A stretch of DNA of 64,000 bases, taken from Candidatus Acidiferrales bacterium. Its GTDB lineage: Bacteria; Acidobacteriota; Terriglobia; Acidiferrales; UBA7541. Position 1 is the stretch's first letter; every line of letters starts with the position of its first letter. The position numbers and the translations under genes are program-made. The DNA is taken from the NCBI GenBank assembly GCA_035934015.1, contig DASYYH010000028.1, positions 1 through 64,000 on the forward strand, given 5' to 3'. Of this stretch, positions 18,947 to 26,783 are shown in pieces. Below the pieces are notes generated by a model that was not told the origin of the DNA, did no database searches, and was given only the letters and a program-made list of their open reading frames with translations.

Positions 18947-19843
18947 CTATTCGTCCCTGCGTGGCTGCCGCCAACGATCGGAAGGAAGCATGTTTTCGAA
19001 GTTGTCCTCTTCGCTGTCTTCTTCGTACTCCGGGTCCGGCTGTGGGTCGGCGACCAAAATGGTGAGAGTCAGACCATATGAGGATCCGAGCCCGACTACC
19101 TCCTCGCTGACATAGGCGGTGCCGCCACAGTCGAACCATACATCCATCAGCGCACGTGAAATCGTTCGCCTGGACCGAGTGACGTTTTTCGGATCTCGGT
19201 TGAAACTATGCGTCGCCGTGCCCTCGGGCACACCGGAGTTCTTCTTGGGCCAAATCAGATTGCGCCTCTGTTTGAGCGGAGCAGACAAGAAAGCGAACTG
19301 CACGCGGTTGTCTGAGGAACCGATTATGGCGATGGGATCATCGCTCAAATCAGCGTAGCGAATCGCGGTGGCCGTTAGCGAGCTCACGCATTTCTCTGAG
19401 AGCGTCTCTATGGTTTTGAACCCCGGCCCTACGCGAGCGCACGCCGTCTTGAACGGTTCCGGCGGCATTAGCAGCGCCGCCGCGAATGCATCGGCTTCGC
19501 GTTCGATTGGATCGTCGGAAGAATAGCCACTGTCAGACACGTGCCGAGAGTTACCGTCGGAGAAAATGTACTTGTAATGGCCTTCCAGAAAATAATGACC
19601 GAGTTCATGTGCGACAGTGAATCTGCGGAAGCCTTCGCTGTTGATGGAATCATTGTAAAAGATAGTGAAAGTGTTTCCAGCACCACATAGGCACCCGGAT
19701 ACGCCGGAACTTTTCAACGTCTCGCAAACGATTCCTTCTCCTGCGGCGATCCCAAACGGATCAACAGGGAGAGCCGCAATTTTCCTCTTCGCTAAGACTT
19801 CCGCCGCTTGGGCCTCAGCCCGCCAGAAGTCACGTTTTTCCAA
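18947..19843 (-). CDS. ImmA/IrrE family zinc metallopeptidase
   Basis: This is a 298-residue cytoplasmic peptidase. The zinc-binding motif HELGHYF lies near residues 78-84 and the third-ligand helix EREADAFAAALLMP near 113-126. Proteins of this family (ImmA of ICEBs1, IrrE of Deinococcus) cleave a repressor, often one encoded next door, to induce an element or a stress response. The gene starts 2 bases after the stop of the XRE repressor upstream, the classic ImmR-ImmA layout. The C-terminal half (about 150-298) is unrecognised and ends in an acidic tail (YEEDSEEDNFENML). This may sense a signal or bind a partner. Confidence 0.88.
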   Translation of the reverse strand: MEKRDFWRAEAQAAEVLAKRKIAALPVDPFGIAAGEGIVCETLKSSGVSGCLCGAGNTFTIFYNDSINSEGFRRFTVAHELGHYFLEGHYKYIFSDGNSRHVSDSGYSSDDPIEREADAFAAALLMPPEPFKTACARVGPGFKTIETLSEKCVSSLTATAIRYADLSDDPIAIIGSSDNRVQFAFLSAPLKQRRNLIWPKKNSGVPEGTATHSFNRDPKNVTRSRRTISRALMDVWFDCGGTAYVSEEVVGLGSSYGLTLTILVADPQPDPEYEEDSEEDNFENMLPSDRWRQPRRDE

Positions 19844-19845
19844 GG

Positions 19846-20178
19846 CTATTCCTTTCTACCCTGCTTTTTCGCCATGACGTCGGCCATCCGAGTAAGCGTA
19901 TCCAAGTCCTCAGCCGACAACCTGCCAGCGCTTCGTAGCAGCTTCATCGCAACTGACTTGGAGACTTCTGGCTCGTTAGTTCTACCGATCAGGTAATCCG
20001 TCGTCACGTTCAGGGCGTCGGACAGTGCCTTCAAGTTTGCGAATGATGGTGAGCGGCGGCCAGTTTCGAAGTGCGAGACAGCGGACGGTAGAAGGCCACT
20101 CTTCTCGGCCAATTCGGATTGACTCATCTTACGCAGTTCACGAGCAGCACGAAGTCTGTCGGCAAAAATTTCAGCCAA
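19846..20178 (-). CDS. XRE-family helix-turn-helix repressor
   Basis: The 110-residue protein has an N-terminal Cro/C1-type HTH (residues 5-65: LRAARELRKMSQSELAEKSG, FETGRRSPSFANLKALSDAL). A short helical C-terminus (LSAEDLDTLTRMADVMAKKQ) probably mediates dimerisation or ImmA recognition. Within an ImmR/ImmA-type module it is the likely substrate of the downstream peptidase. Divergent from it lie the DUF3892 and DUF2188 genes, with a 137-bp shared control region in between, so it probably represses them and itself. Confidence 0.9.
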   Translation of the reverse strand: MAEIFADRLRAARELRKMSQSELAEKSGLLPSAVSHFETGRRSPSFANLKALSDALNVTTDYLIGRTNEPEVSKSVAMKLLRSAGRLSAEDLDTLTRMADVMAKKQGRKE

Positions 20179-20187
20179 TTAGCCCCC

Positions 20188-20217
20188 TTGACACTGCTAT
20201 AGACGCTTACGTATAGT
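20188..20217 (+). promoter_or_regulatory. Putative sigma-70 promoter
   Basis: TTGACA (20188-20193) and TATAGT (20212-20217), with an 18-base spacer, would drive the plus-strand DUF3892 gene that starts at 20316. It overlaps the region just upstream of the XRE repressor gene, where an autoregulating repressor would bind. Confidence 0.5.
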
Positions 20218-20315
20218 TATTGGTGACGCCAGCGTAATCAACGGGCAGTATACGCTCTCGTCAGTTTTAAGTTTACACCAAAACTTAGGAGCGTAAGCTC
20301 TGAAAGGATACTCAG

Positions 20316-20612
20316 ATGGCAGATGTGCGAGTTACGTGCATCACCAAGCCCCACCCACTCAGTCCCCACGAACATATCACGCACCTGGGGAACCCGCAGG
20401 CTGGTTGGGAGTGGACGCGGGAGCAGGTGATCGCTAGCATCGAAGCCGGAAGCAACACGTTTTTTGTGCTGGATAAGAAAACTGGCAAGCGTTCGGATGT
20501 GGGAGTTATTCGTCCAGCGGGGCGAGCGCCGTATTTGCGCACGCACGCCGACGGGTATTGGAACGACAACCTCTTGGCACTTGATCAATGCCCCCTCGTT
20601 GGACGGCGGTAG
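20316..20612 (+). CDS. DUF3892 domain protein
   Basis: A 98-residue small soluble protein of the DUF3892 type: RVTCITKPHPLSPHEHITHLG, then GWEWTREQVIASIEAGSNTFFV, then GVIRPAGRAPYLRTHADGYWNDNLL. The family is frequent in mobile elements and has no established biochemical role. The ATG has an AAGGA site 8 bases upstream. It is divergent from the XRE repressor and precedes another small DUF gene, suggesting a small accessory operon. Confidence 0.8.
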   Translation: MADVRVTCITKPHPLSPHEHITHLGNPQAGWEWTREQVIASIEAGSNTFFVLDKKTGKRSDVGVIRPAGRAPYLRTHADGYWNDNLLALDQCPLVGRR

Positions 20613-20708
20613 CCGTAAGGTCCACGTTTCGTGCGAAAAGGTGAAGGCGGCTCGTGGCACAGCCTTTGCTTGAGGTTTGCTGTCATCATTTTTTCAGGAG
20701 CTTAGAAA

Positions 20709-20915
20709 ATGTCAAAGAAAGAACTTTACGTTGAACGGCGGGAAGAGGGCGACTACGCAATACGTCGGCCGGATTCGGAGAGGGCCAGCGACGTTCGCAA
20801 CACGCAGGCAGAAGCTATTGAGAGAGCACGGGAGATTGACCCCAACGCCGCGATCCACGTTGAACGCGTCCGCGATACGAATCGCGGTTCGCGTGACAAG
20901 TGGCGAAAGCCTTAG
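20709..20915 (+). CDS. DUF2188-like small protein
   Basis: A 68-residue protein with the DUF2188 pattern: a basic beta-hairpin (ELYVERREEGDYAIRRPDSERA) then a helix with regular repeats (DVRNTQAEAIERAREI) and AAIHVERVRDT. The family is small, highly charged and of unknown function, common in mobile and accessory regions. An AGGAG site lies 8 bases before the ATG. It follows the DUF3892 gene by 96 bp. Confidence 0.75.
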   Translation: MSKKELYVERREEGDYAIRRPDSERASDVRNTQAEAIERAREIDPNAAIHVERVRDTNRGSRDKWRKP

Positions 20916-21037
20916 TTCGCGTAAATTGCTGAGGCTTAGATATTCTGTTCGGCACACCCCACGCCGGAAGCGGGTGCTTTATCGCGCATAGAGAACCGCT
21001 CCTGCGGGGATTGCTGCCGGAAGGATTGGGACGAACC

Positions 21038-21853
21038 GTGAATCCTTTCTCAGATACGACAAAAGTCGTCACTGAACTCCGGGAAACTCTGGCAGCCCTA
21101 GATGCGGTTCAGACTCCAGACCTACCCAAGCCTGCGGGGTCTCAAGGGCAACCAGCAAGCAAGGAATTGGCCTATTGGGCGGTGAGGGTTTATGGCTACA
21201 GCATTTTGTGCCAATTTCGGGAAATGTTACGGTCGGCGCTAACGCTTTTCGATGCGAGCCAATTTCCTGCCGTGTTCCTCTGCGTCCGGGGGATGTTTGA
21301 AATGGGTGCCCACGCGTACTACGTGAAAAAGCACGTGTTTCAGCATTTAGCCAACGAGGACTTTGAAGGGACTTGGCAGTTCCTTGCGAGCGTCAGCGGG
21401 AGTAGCCGCCATGCGAATGAGCAACGAAGGGCGGCAGGCGTGGCAAACCCTACCAAAATCAGAGAGGGGCCTCATATCGCAAAAGTCATCGCGTGTGTTA
21501 ACGAGCTGTTCCAGCGAGCACGAAAGAATCAAAGCGGGCGGCCTGCGACAGACCAGTACAGCCTTCTGAGCGAGTACTGTCACCCGAATGGCTTCGCCTT
21601 TGTTAACCACATTCAGTACCAAAAGCAGGATCCCGGTATGGTCGTGAAGTTCGTCAAGCCGTCAAGCAACGTCTGCGGGCAGGTTCTACCTGATGCGCTC
21701 TTTTCCTGTATGACGCTGCTGTCTTCAACAACCCGCTTGATGAAAAGAGCGGGTGATAGCAATCTCGGCAGGGCATATCTTGAATTCATTCACATTACAG
21801 ATCCGGAGGGTTTCGAAGGAATGTTCCGACGTTCCGTTGAGGAGAGAAGGTGA
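21038..21853 (+). CDS. Hypothetical protein, DUF5677-like
   Basis: A helical soluble protein of about 271 residues: YWAVRVYGYSILCQFREMLR, FPAVFLCVRGMFEMGAHAYY, LLSEYCHPNGFAFVNHIQY. The conserved-looking RGMFE and SEYCHPN segments resemble the DUF5677/AbiV-like group of HEPN-type helical proteins, but I am not certain. If it is HEPN-related, the R...H arrangement could form an RNase site; this is inference. The start is uncertain: GTG at 21038, with in-frame TTG at 21011 and 21026. It is the last gene of the island, about 160 bp from the tRNA-Arg fragment. Confidence 0.65.
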   Translation: MNPFSDTTKVVTELRETLAALDAVQTPDLPKPAGSQGQPASKELAYWAVRVYGYSILCQFREMLRSALTLFDASQFPAVFLCVRGMFEMGAHAYYVKKHVFQHLANEDFEGTWQFLASVSGSSRHANEQRRAAGVANPTKIREGPHIAKVIACVNELFQRARKNQSGRPATDQYSLLSEYCHPNGFAFVNHIQYQKQDPGMVVKFVKPSSNVCGQVLPDALFSCMTLLSSTTRLMKRAGDSNLGRAYLEFIHITDPEGFEGMFRRSVEERR

Positions 21854-22009
21854 AAAATAACCAAACCTCGGAGAGCGGCAGTCAACGTGCGAGCAAACAG
21901 TTCTCGGTGGGAACTCTCGGTATAAGTTCGGTACAACTGAGGGCGGGAGTTCGGGAGAGAGAACCTGTAAGCGACGCTCAGCAAAGCTTTTAGAATTTTC
22001 GTCTGCTTT

Positions 22010-22049
22010 CTTAGAAGGCAGACGCTCTATCCAACTGAGCTACGGGCGC
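22010..22049 (-). pseudogene. tRNA-Arg(UCU) 5' half, truncated in the anticodon arm
   Basis: Reading the minus strand from 22049, the sequence is a canonical tRNA 5' half. It has acceptor GCGCCCG, TA, D-arm GCTCAGTTGGATAGAGC, and anticodon stem TCTGC with loop CTTCTAA (anticodon UCU). A TACAAT -10 box stands 11-12 bases upstream of the 5' end, as in stable-RNA promoters. After the anticodon loop the match ends: no variable loop, T-arm or acceptor 3' strand occurs within the next 150 bases. The break lies in a near-palindrome (GTCTGC...TTCT-A-AGAA...GCAGAC) centred on the loop, like the core site of tyrosine recombinases that use the anticodon loop. Confidence 0.75.
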
Positions 22050-22166
22050 ATCTTTACGGGATTGTAGCAGGTGCGCTGATTTCCCGCCGAAAGATTAGCC
22101 CAAGAACCGTTGAAAAGCGAAGCAAGTGTGAATCGCTCCGGCTGCGCTCGTCCACGCCAACGAGCA

Positions 22167-22325
22167 TCACGTCCAGTAAACCAGGTCAAATCGAACCTCT
22201 TGCGTGATCCTGATAGCGAAGATTCCATCGTAAACCAATAAAAGGCAGTAGATCTCCTCTTCCAGCCCCGACGGCAGGACTTCGGCCATGCGTTTTTCGT
22301 TTCGGTCACCAGGATCCGCATACAT
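22167..22325 (-). CDS. Possible 52-aa small protein
   Basis: An ATG at 22325 with a close GGAG (2 bases away, too near for a strong site) opens a 52-codon frame with protein-like composition: MAEVLPSGLEEEIYCLLLVY then FAIRITQEVRFDLVYWT. It precedes the truncated tRNA-Arg on the same strand. No family is recognised, and it may be chance. The remaining interval 22326-22566 shows nothing else coding. Confidence 0.3.
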   Translation of the reverse strand: MYADPGDRNEKRMAEVLPSGLEEEIYCLLLVYDGIFAIRITQEVRFDLVYWT

Positions 22326-22566
22326 GTCTCCACGGACGGAATGCAAGGCTCAACCTCATCGGCAAGGCTCTTGCATAGTTAATAGAGGGGCGCAGTTTAC
22401 AGGGGACGGAATTATAAGCGGATCAATAGCTTGCGGGGCCTTGACGCGGCCAGATGGGCGATTTCGATCCATAAAACTGCAATACATTGCAGTTGGCAAA
22501 CGGGGGCAACTCGAGCGACGCAGATAGCGCACAGCGGTAGTGGACTGGGAAGTAAGCGGGGGAAAA

Positions 22567-23340
22567 ATGCAAAAATCCGTTACGGCGATTTGGAATGAGT
22601 TGAAGTCTTGGCGAGGCAGCATAGCGGCGATTTGCTTTGCAACAACCGGCCTCCTATTGATTCCTTCCGCCTGCGTCAATGCACAGAACCACACACGCGC
22701 AGCATCAAATCAAGTAAACGCGCAGTTGCGCTTCGAAAAAAATCATGGGCAGACGGACGCGCAGGTCAAGTTTCTCGCGCGCGCAGCAAATTACAGCATT
22801 TTCCTGACGAGCGAAGAAGCCGATGTGGTGCTTCATCAGGAAGCGCAGACATCTGGTCCTTCGGCGCGTGGCAAAATCATTGTTGTGCGCGCCAATGCCA
22901 GCGTGCTGCGAATGCGTTTTGCGAATTCCAATCCTCCGACAAGAATGATTCCATTTGATCCTTCCCGTCCAAATCTTTCTTCCTCACGCGCAAGTGCCAG
23001 CTCCAGCGCCGTGGCCTATCGCGGCCTTTATCCCGGCGTCGACGTGATATTCCGCGGCGATCAAAAGAAGATCGGATTTCAGTTGAATCTGTCACCCGGC
23101 GCCGAAACCGATGACATCGCCCTGGAGTTCGATGGCACGCAGGGAATCACGCTCGATGCCGCGGGGGACGCCGTCGTGCATATTGGCAAAAGTTCGCTCG
23201 TCATCGAGAGGCCGGTTATTTTCGAGAACAGAAATGGCCAGCGCGAGCAGCTGGCAGGTGCATACCGCGTGGGACCGCACAACCGGCTGCAATTCGTCAT
23301 CGTCCCTCCGTCTGTTGACGACCAGCTCTCCTCGGACTGA
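22567..23340 (+). CDS. Secreted DUF7948-type N-terminal domain protein lacking SBBP repeats
   Basis: From the ATG at 22567 this encodes 257 residues with a signal peptide (hydrophobic IAAICFATTGLLLIPSA, cleavage near VNAQ). The FEKNHGQTDAQVKFLARAANYSIFL segment is the hallmark start of the large acidobacterial and planctomycete cell-surface proteins (DUF7948 domain) that normally continue into SBBP beta-propeller repeats. Here the frame stops after the first domain (ending PSVDDQLSSD), so it is either a natural stand-alone form or the 5' remnant of a longer gene. No repeat-encoding sequence follows in any frame before yggX. An in-frame ATG at 22540 exists, but the signal peptide fits the later start. 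Confidence 0.65.
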   Translation: MQKSVTAIWNELKSWRGSIAAICFATTGLLLIPSACVNAQNHTRAASNQVNAQLRFEKNHGQTDAQVKFLARAANYSIFLTSEEADVVLHQEAQTSGPSARGKIIVVRANASVLRMRFANSNPPTRMIPFDPSRPNLSSSRASASSSAVAYRGLYPGVDVIFRGDQKKIGFQLNLSPGAETDDIALEFDGTQGITLDAAGDAVVHIGKSSLVIERPVIFENRNGQREQLAGAYRVGPHNRLQFVIVPPSVDDQLSSD

Positions 23341-23472
23341 GCTTTTATTTATTTCTGGGATCGCCGCAACTCGCGATCGTTCCTGTTTTCTCTGCCTCTA
23401 GGATTTCGCGTGGATTTGCAGTATCTTCGAGAAGTATCGTCAATGTGCAGACACAAGAGTTCGGAGGAGTGA

Positions 23473-23802
23473 ATGGCTGACGAGTGTCAAAGTCCCCAAC
23501 CACAACAAACGCCGGCGCCTGCCGGAACGCGCATGGTGAAATGCGTGAAATTCGGCCGCGAAATGCCCGGCCTCGATCGCGTGCCGTGGAAGGGCGAACT
23601 GGGGAAACGCATCTACGAAAATGTCTCCAAAGAAGGCTGGAAGATGTGGATCGAATATTCGAAGATGCTGATGAACGAATACCGCTTGAATCCTCTTGAT
23701 TCCGGTTCGCAGAAAATCATGGAAGAGCAAATGGAAAAGTTTTTTTTCGGCGAAGGCGCACAATTGCCGCCCGGTTACGTCCCGCAAAAATCCAAGGGCT
23801 AA
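23473..23802 (+). CDS. yggX: Fe(2+)-trafficking / oxidative damage protection protein YggX
   Basis: The 109-residue protein carries the complete YggX family core from MVKCVKFGREMPGLDRVPW through KRIYENVSKEGWKMWIEYSK to GEGAQLPPGYVPQ. YggX-type proteins protect iron-sulfur clusters and handle labile iron. The N-terminal extension of about 20 residues (Pro/Gln-rich) is unusual for the family. It is supported by a GGAGG site right before the first ATG, with a second candidate start at the internal MVKC. The gene stands alone between the secreted protein and the convergent ATP-grasp operon. Confidence 0.92.
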   Translation: MADECQSPQPQQTPAPAGTRMVKCVKFGREMPGLDRVPWKGELGKRIYENVSKEGWKMWIEYSKMLMNEYRLNPLDSGSQKIMEEQMEKFFFGEGAQLPPGYVPQKSKG

Positions 23803-23875
23803 AAAACCGTTCTGGCCGAATTCTTCCGCCTCAATCCGAATCGATTTGCACGCATTCTTGGGAATTTTCCGCCGG

Positions 23876-25168
23876 CTACGCGGAGAATTTTCTGCTCACA
23901 GGATGTTCAACGGGCAGTCGCGGAGAAAACACGAAATTCAGCCTGGCATGCGCTTCGCGCAGGGCCGCTTCTACATCCGCAGGCGACGAGGCGCGCGCGA
24001 AAATGAATCCAAGATAGCTCGCGCCTTCGGGCCACGCCGCCACGTAATCTCTCTTCCGTGCCGTGATGCGAATTTCTGTTACGTGCGATACGTCTTCGGC
24101 TGCATCCAGCCCCTCGACGCCTTCGAAAATGCCGCTTCGTGGCACGGGAATCATCATCACGCCCGAAGCTTCCGTCTCGCGCTCCGCATCCGTTCCTCCG
24201 AGTGCCAGCGCGTGGCGCAAAAGAAGTTCTTCGAGCGAAATCCGTCGCGGGCCAAAGCGAACCGCACGGGAACAAAGCCCGCCGATAGGGCGCGGCGCGA
24301 TTTCCAGCACCCACGGGCCATCTTCATTGATCCTGAACTCCGCGTGCGCGGGGCCATGCGTGAGGTTGAGAGCTCGCACGGAGCGCGCCGCGCAATCGCG
24401 CAAAGCGAATTGGTCCGCGTCCCGAAGTCGCGACGGCGTCAGGTAAATCGTTTCCTCGAAATACGGGCCTTCGAGCGCGTCCGGTTTGTCGAAAATGGCG
24501 AGAATCCGCAAATCGCCGCAATCCAGCAGACCCTCGACGGCGACTTCCGCGCCAGGGACATATCGCTCCACGAGCAAACGATCGAGACCAGATTCCCGCG
24601 TCACGCGAATCTCCGGAGATTCAAGCAGTGCTCGAATACGTGAAACCGCATTTCGAAATTGTTCCCCATCGTCTGCGCGAATCACGCCCTGGCTCGCCGC
24701 AAGCGAAAGCGGTTTGACGACGCACGGAAATTTGACGCGCGGGAGAACATTTTCGGGTGCCTCGTTGATTGCGAAAGAGAAAAAATCGGGGACAGGCAAC
24801 CCCGCGGCTCGCAACGTCTCGCGTTGCGCGAGTTTATTTCGGCAGCGTTCGACGGACACGGGATCGTTGCCGGTCAAACCTAGTGCGCGAACTGCGTATG
24901 CAGCCGCCGGCGTCGGGCGGTCGCCTAGCGCGAGAATCGCATCCGGCGGATTTTGCGCGAACTGCCGCGCAATTTCATTCGCTGCCTCTGGGGGATTCTC
25001 GAAATGCAGCGGCAGCGCGCCGTCGCTCCACGGGTCGTCAAGTTTGTGGCAGCGATCGGTCGCGAATTGAACTTCGACGCCGAGCGCATCGGCGGCTTCG
25101 GCAAAGCCGCGCGTCTGATAACCGAGCTTGCTGGCGAGAATGAGCAATTTCTTCCGCGCTGCCCTCAT
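23876..25168 (-). CDS. ATP-grasp enzyme
   Basis: A 430-residue ATP-grasp ligase. It has an N-terminal Rossmann-like pre-ATP-grasp domain (KLLILASKLGYQTRGFAEAA, DAILALGDRPTPAAAY), ATP-binding segments KLAQRETLRAAGLPVPDFF and FPCVVKPLSLAASQGV near residues 130-175, and the metal-binding EFRINEDGPWVLEIAPRPIGG near 285-305. ATP-grasp enzymes join a carboxylate to an amine or thiol through an acylphosphate. The substrate is unknown. It starts 40 bases after the extended stop of the radical SAM selenoprotein gene on the same strand, so the two are almost certainly one operon and may make one small molecule or modified peptide. Confidence 0.87.
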   Translation of the reverse strand: MRAARKKLLILASKLGYQTRGFAEAADALGVEVQFATDRCHKLDDPWSDGALPLHFENPPEAANEIARQFAQNPPDAILALGDRPTPAAAYAVRALGLTGNDPVSVERCRNKLAQRETLRAAGLPVPDFFSFAINEAPENVLPRVKFPCVVKPLSLAASQGVIRADDGEQFRNAVSRIRALLESPEIRVTRESGLDRLLVERYVPGAEVAVEGLLDCGDLRILAIFDKPDALEGPYFEETIYLTPSRLRDADQFALRDCAARSVRALNLTHGPAHAEFRINEDGPWVLEIAPRPIGGLCSRAVRFGPRRISLEELLLRHALALGGTDAERETEASGVMMIPVPRSGIFEGVEGLDAAEDVSHVTEIRITARKRDYVAAWPEGASYLGFIFARASSPADVEAALREAHARLNFVFSPRLPVEHPVSRKFSA

Positions 25169-25208
25169 GTTGGATTCGCTTCCAAGAAATGGCTCTCGCG
25201 TCGAAATT

Positions 25209-26648
25209 TCACACGAATGCGTCCGACTGCCGAAGCGCTTTCTTTATCTTCGCGATGGGGGCCAACTGGTCCCCGGTCGGCTCGGCTCAACAATACCAGG
25301 GCTCCGTGAGGTATGGAATCGTCGCGCGAGACGCCAGAACAGGCTGCTGCTTCGCAATTTCGCTCGCGCCCGTAGCGCGCCGTGCCGCTTCCTCGACGCG
25401 CTCGAAGATCCGCCAGCGTGGCCGGCCGATTTTTTCTCCTGCGTGAACGATCTGCTGCAGTTCTTCGCAAAGCGCATCCACGCGCGGGTCGGGATGTTTC
25501 CAGGGGTAGATCATGGCACGCTCGTCGAATGGCGCGACGATCTCTCGCACTTCATTCAGTTCGAGCAAGAGCGAGCCTCCGGGAATCAGCAGCCGGATGG
25601 CCAACTGAATGGGCGCGACATTTTCTATCAGTTCGTTCGCGCGCAGAACTTCAAGCAGATCCAGATAACTTTCCAGCGTCGTCCACGGCGTAAAAGGCAT
25701 AAAGGTTGGCTGCAAAGTCAGGCCGATCTCGCGAAATCGTGCCGCGACGCTCAGAAAATCAGCGCGCGTGTGATGTTTTTCGAGCTTTTCGAGAACGCCG
25801 TCATCCACGGACTCGACTGCGCTGGTGACGAACAGGCAGCCAGTGTTGCGGAGAAGGGGCAAGTGTTCCGCGTGTTTCAGCAAGTGTTCGATTTTGATTG
25901 TGGCGTCGTAGGTTACTGCGGGAAATTCATTGTGCAGCGCTTTCACGAGCGGGATCGCATGCCCAATACCATTGAAAAAATCGGGATCGCCAAACGTAAT
26001 GTGCCTGGCCCCTGCCGCAATCTGCTGGCGGACGTCCGCCAGCACCACGTCGCGATCCACAATCCGGAAAACGCCTTTGTATACTGGCACAATCGGGCAG
26101 TGGCGGCAGAGATGCTTGCATCCGCGGCTCGCTTCCGTGTAGCCAACGGTCCGGCTCTCTCCGCTGGGAAGCGTCAGCCTGGCGTATCTGTCCAGCGGTA
26201 CGAGATCGCGGCGCTCAGGCACAACGAACTTTTGCCGCGCGAGGGAAACGACTGGTTCTTTTTGCGCGCCGTGCGCGTCTCCCGCTTCAACTCGCGCCGC
26301 CAGGTCGCAGAATCCCTGTTCAAACTCGCCGCCGAGAATCGTCTGTACGCCGAGCTTGCGCAACCAGGCTTCGTTCACCGGTGCATAGAGTCCAAAAAAG
26401 CAAATGTGCGCTTCGGGATTGACGCGGCGCACAATGGTCAGCGCTTCCGTCGCCAGGCGCGTCGCGGTGTGCATCGGGACATAAAATGCAATCAAGTTCG
26501 CATTGCGGACTGAGACTTCGTTGAATTCCTCGCGGGAGAGGTCCAGGCAAACGACTTCGTCGCCGCGTTTGCGCAGCCACGCGGCAGGAGACGCCAGGCC
26601 AAATGGCTGGCGTCCAAGCTCGTAGGTCGAAATCAGAAGAACTTTCAT
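25209..26648 (-). CDS. CUAEP-tail radical SAM selenoprotein with B12-binding-like N-terminus
   Basis: Radical SAM enzyme of 479 residues when the in-frame TGA at 25287-25289 is read as selenocysteine (Sec454). Residues 1-130 are a cobalamin-binding-like Rossmann domain (KVLLISTYELGRQPFGLASP). The 4Fe-4S/SAM motif C177-xxx-C181-xx-C184 (GCKHLCRHCP) and an (alpha/beta) barrel follow. A standard stop would give ...EPWYC at 25290; the next codons give U-A-E-P and stay open for 25 residues to a TGA at 25209-25211. The tail C-U-A-E-P is the signature of the CUAEP/CCAEP-tail radical SAM family, in which some members use Sec and others Cys. A SECIS-like hairpin follows the TGA. The start at 26648 is chosen because MKVLLIS begins the domain; an ATG 16 codons upstream is less likely. 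Confidence 0.9.
25253..25279 (-). promoter_or_regulatory. Bacterial SECIS-like hairpin after the UGA codon
   Basis: On the minus strand, 7 bases after the TGA, a hairpin forms. Lower stem CGA/TCG, a small internal loop, upper stem GGGG/CCCC, then ACCAGTTGG with a possible CCA/TGG inner pairing leaving GU at the tip. The tip lies about 20 bases past the TGA, the usual place for the SelB-binding loop, and the element is within coding sequence as expected in bacteria. Confidence 0.6.
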
Positions 26649-26783
26649 TCCATCCGCGCCATCAAAATTATGGCATGCACCAAGCTCGTGGCACAAATGC
26701 GCAGCGCGGCCCCCAAATTCCGAAAGCGCGGACGGATGATTGCGTTATCATAGAATGTTTCGGAGAGGAGCAGACGTTCCGTC

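Noticed and set aside
21854-22049. Group I intron inside tRNA-Arg explaining the missing 3' half
   Set aside because: No 3' exon (T-arm and acceptor strand) occurs in the next 150 bases, after which coding sequence begins; no intron core is recognisable.
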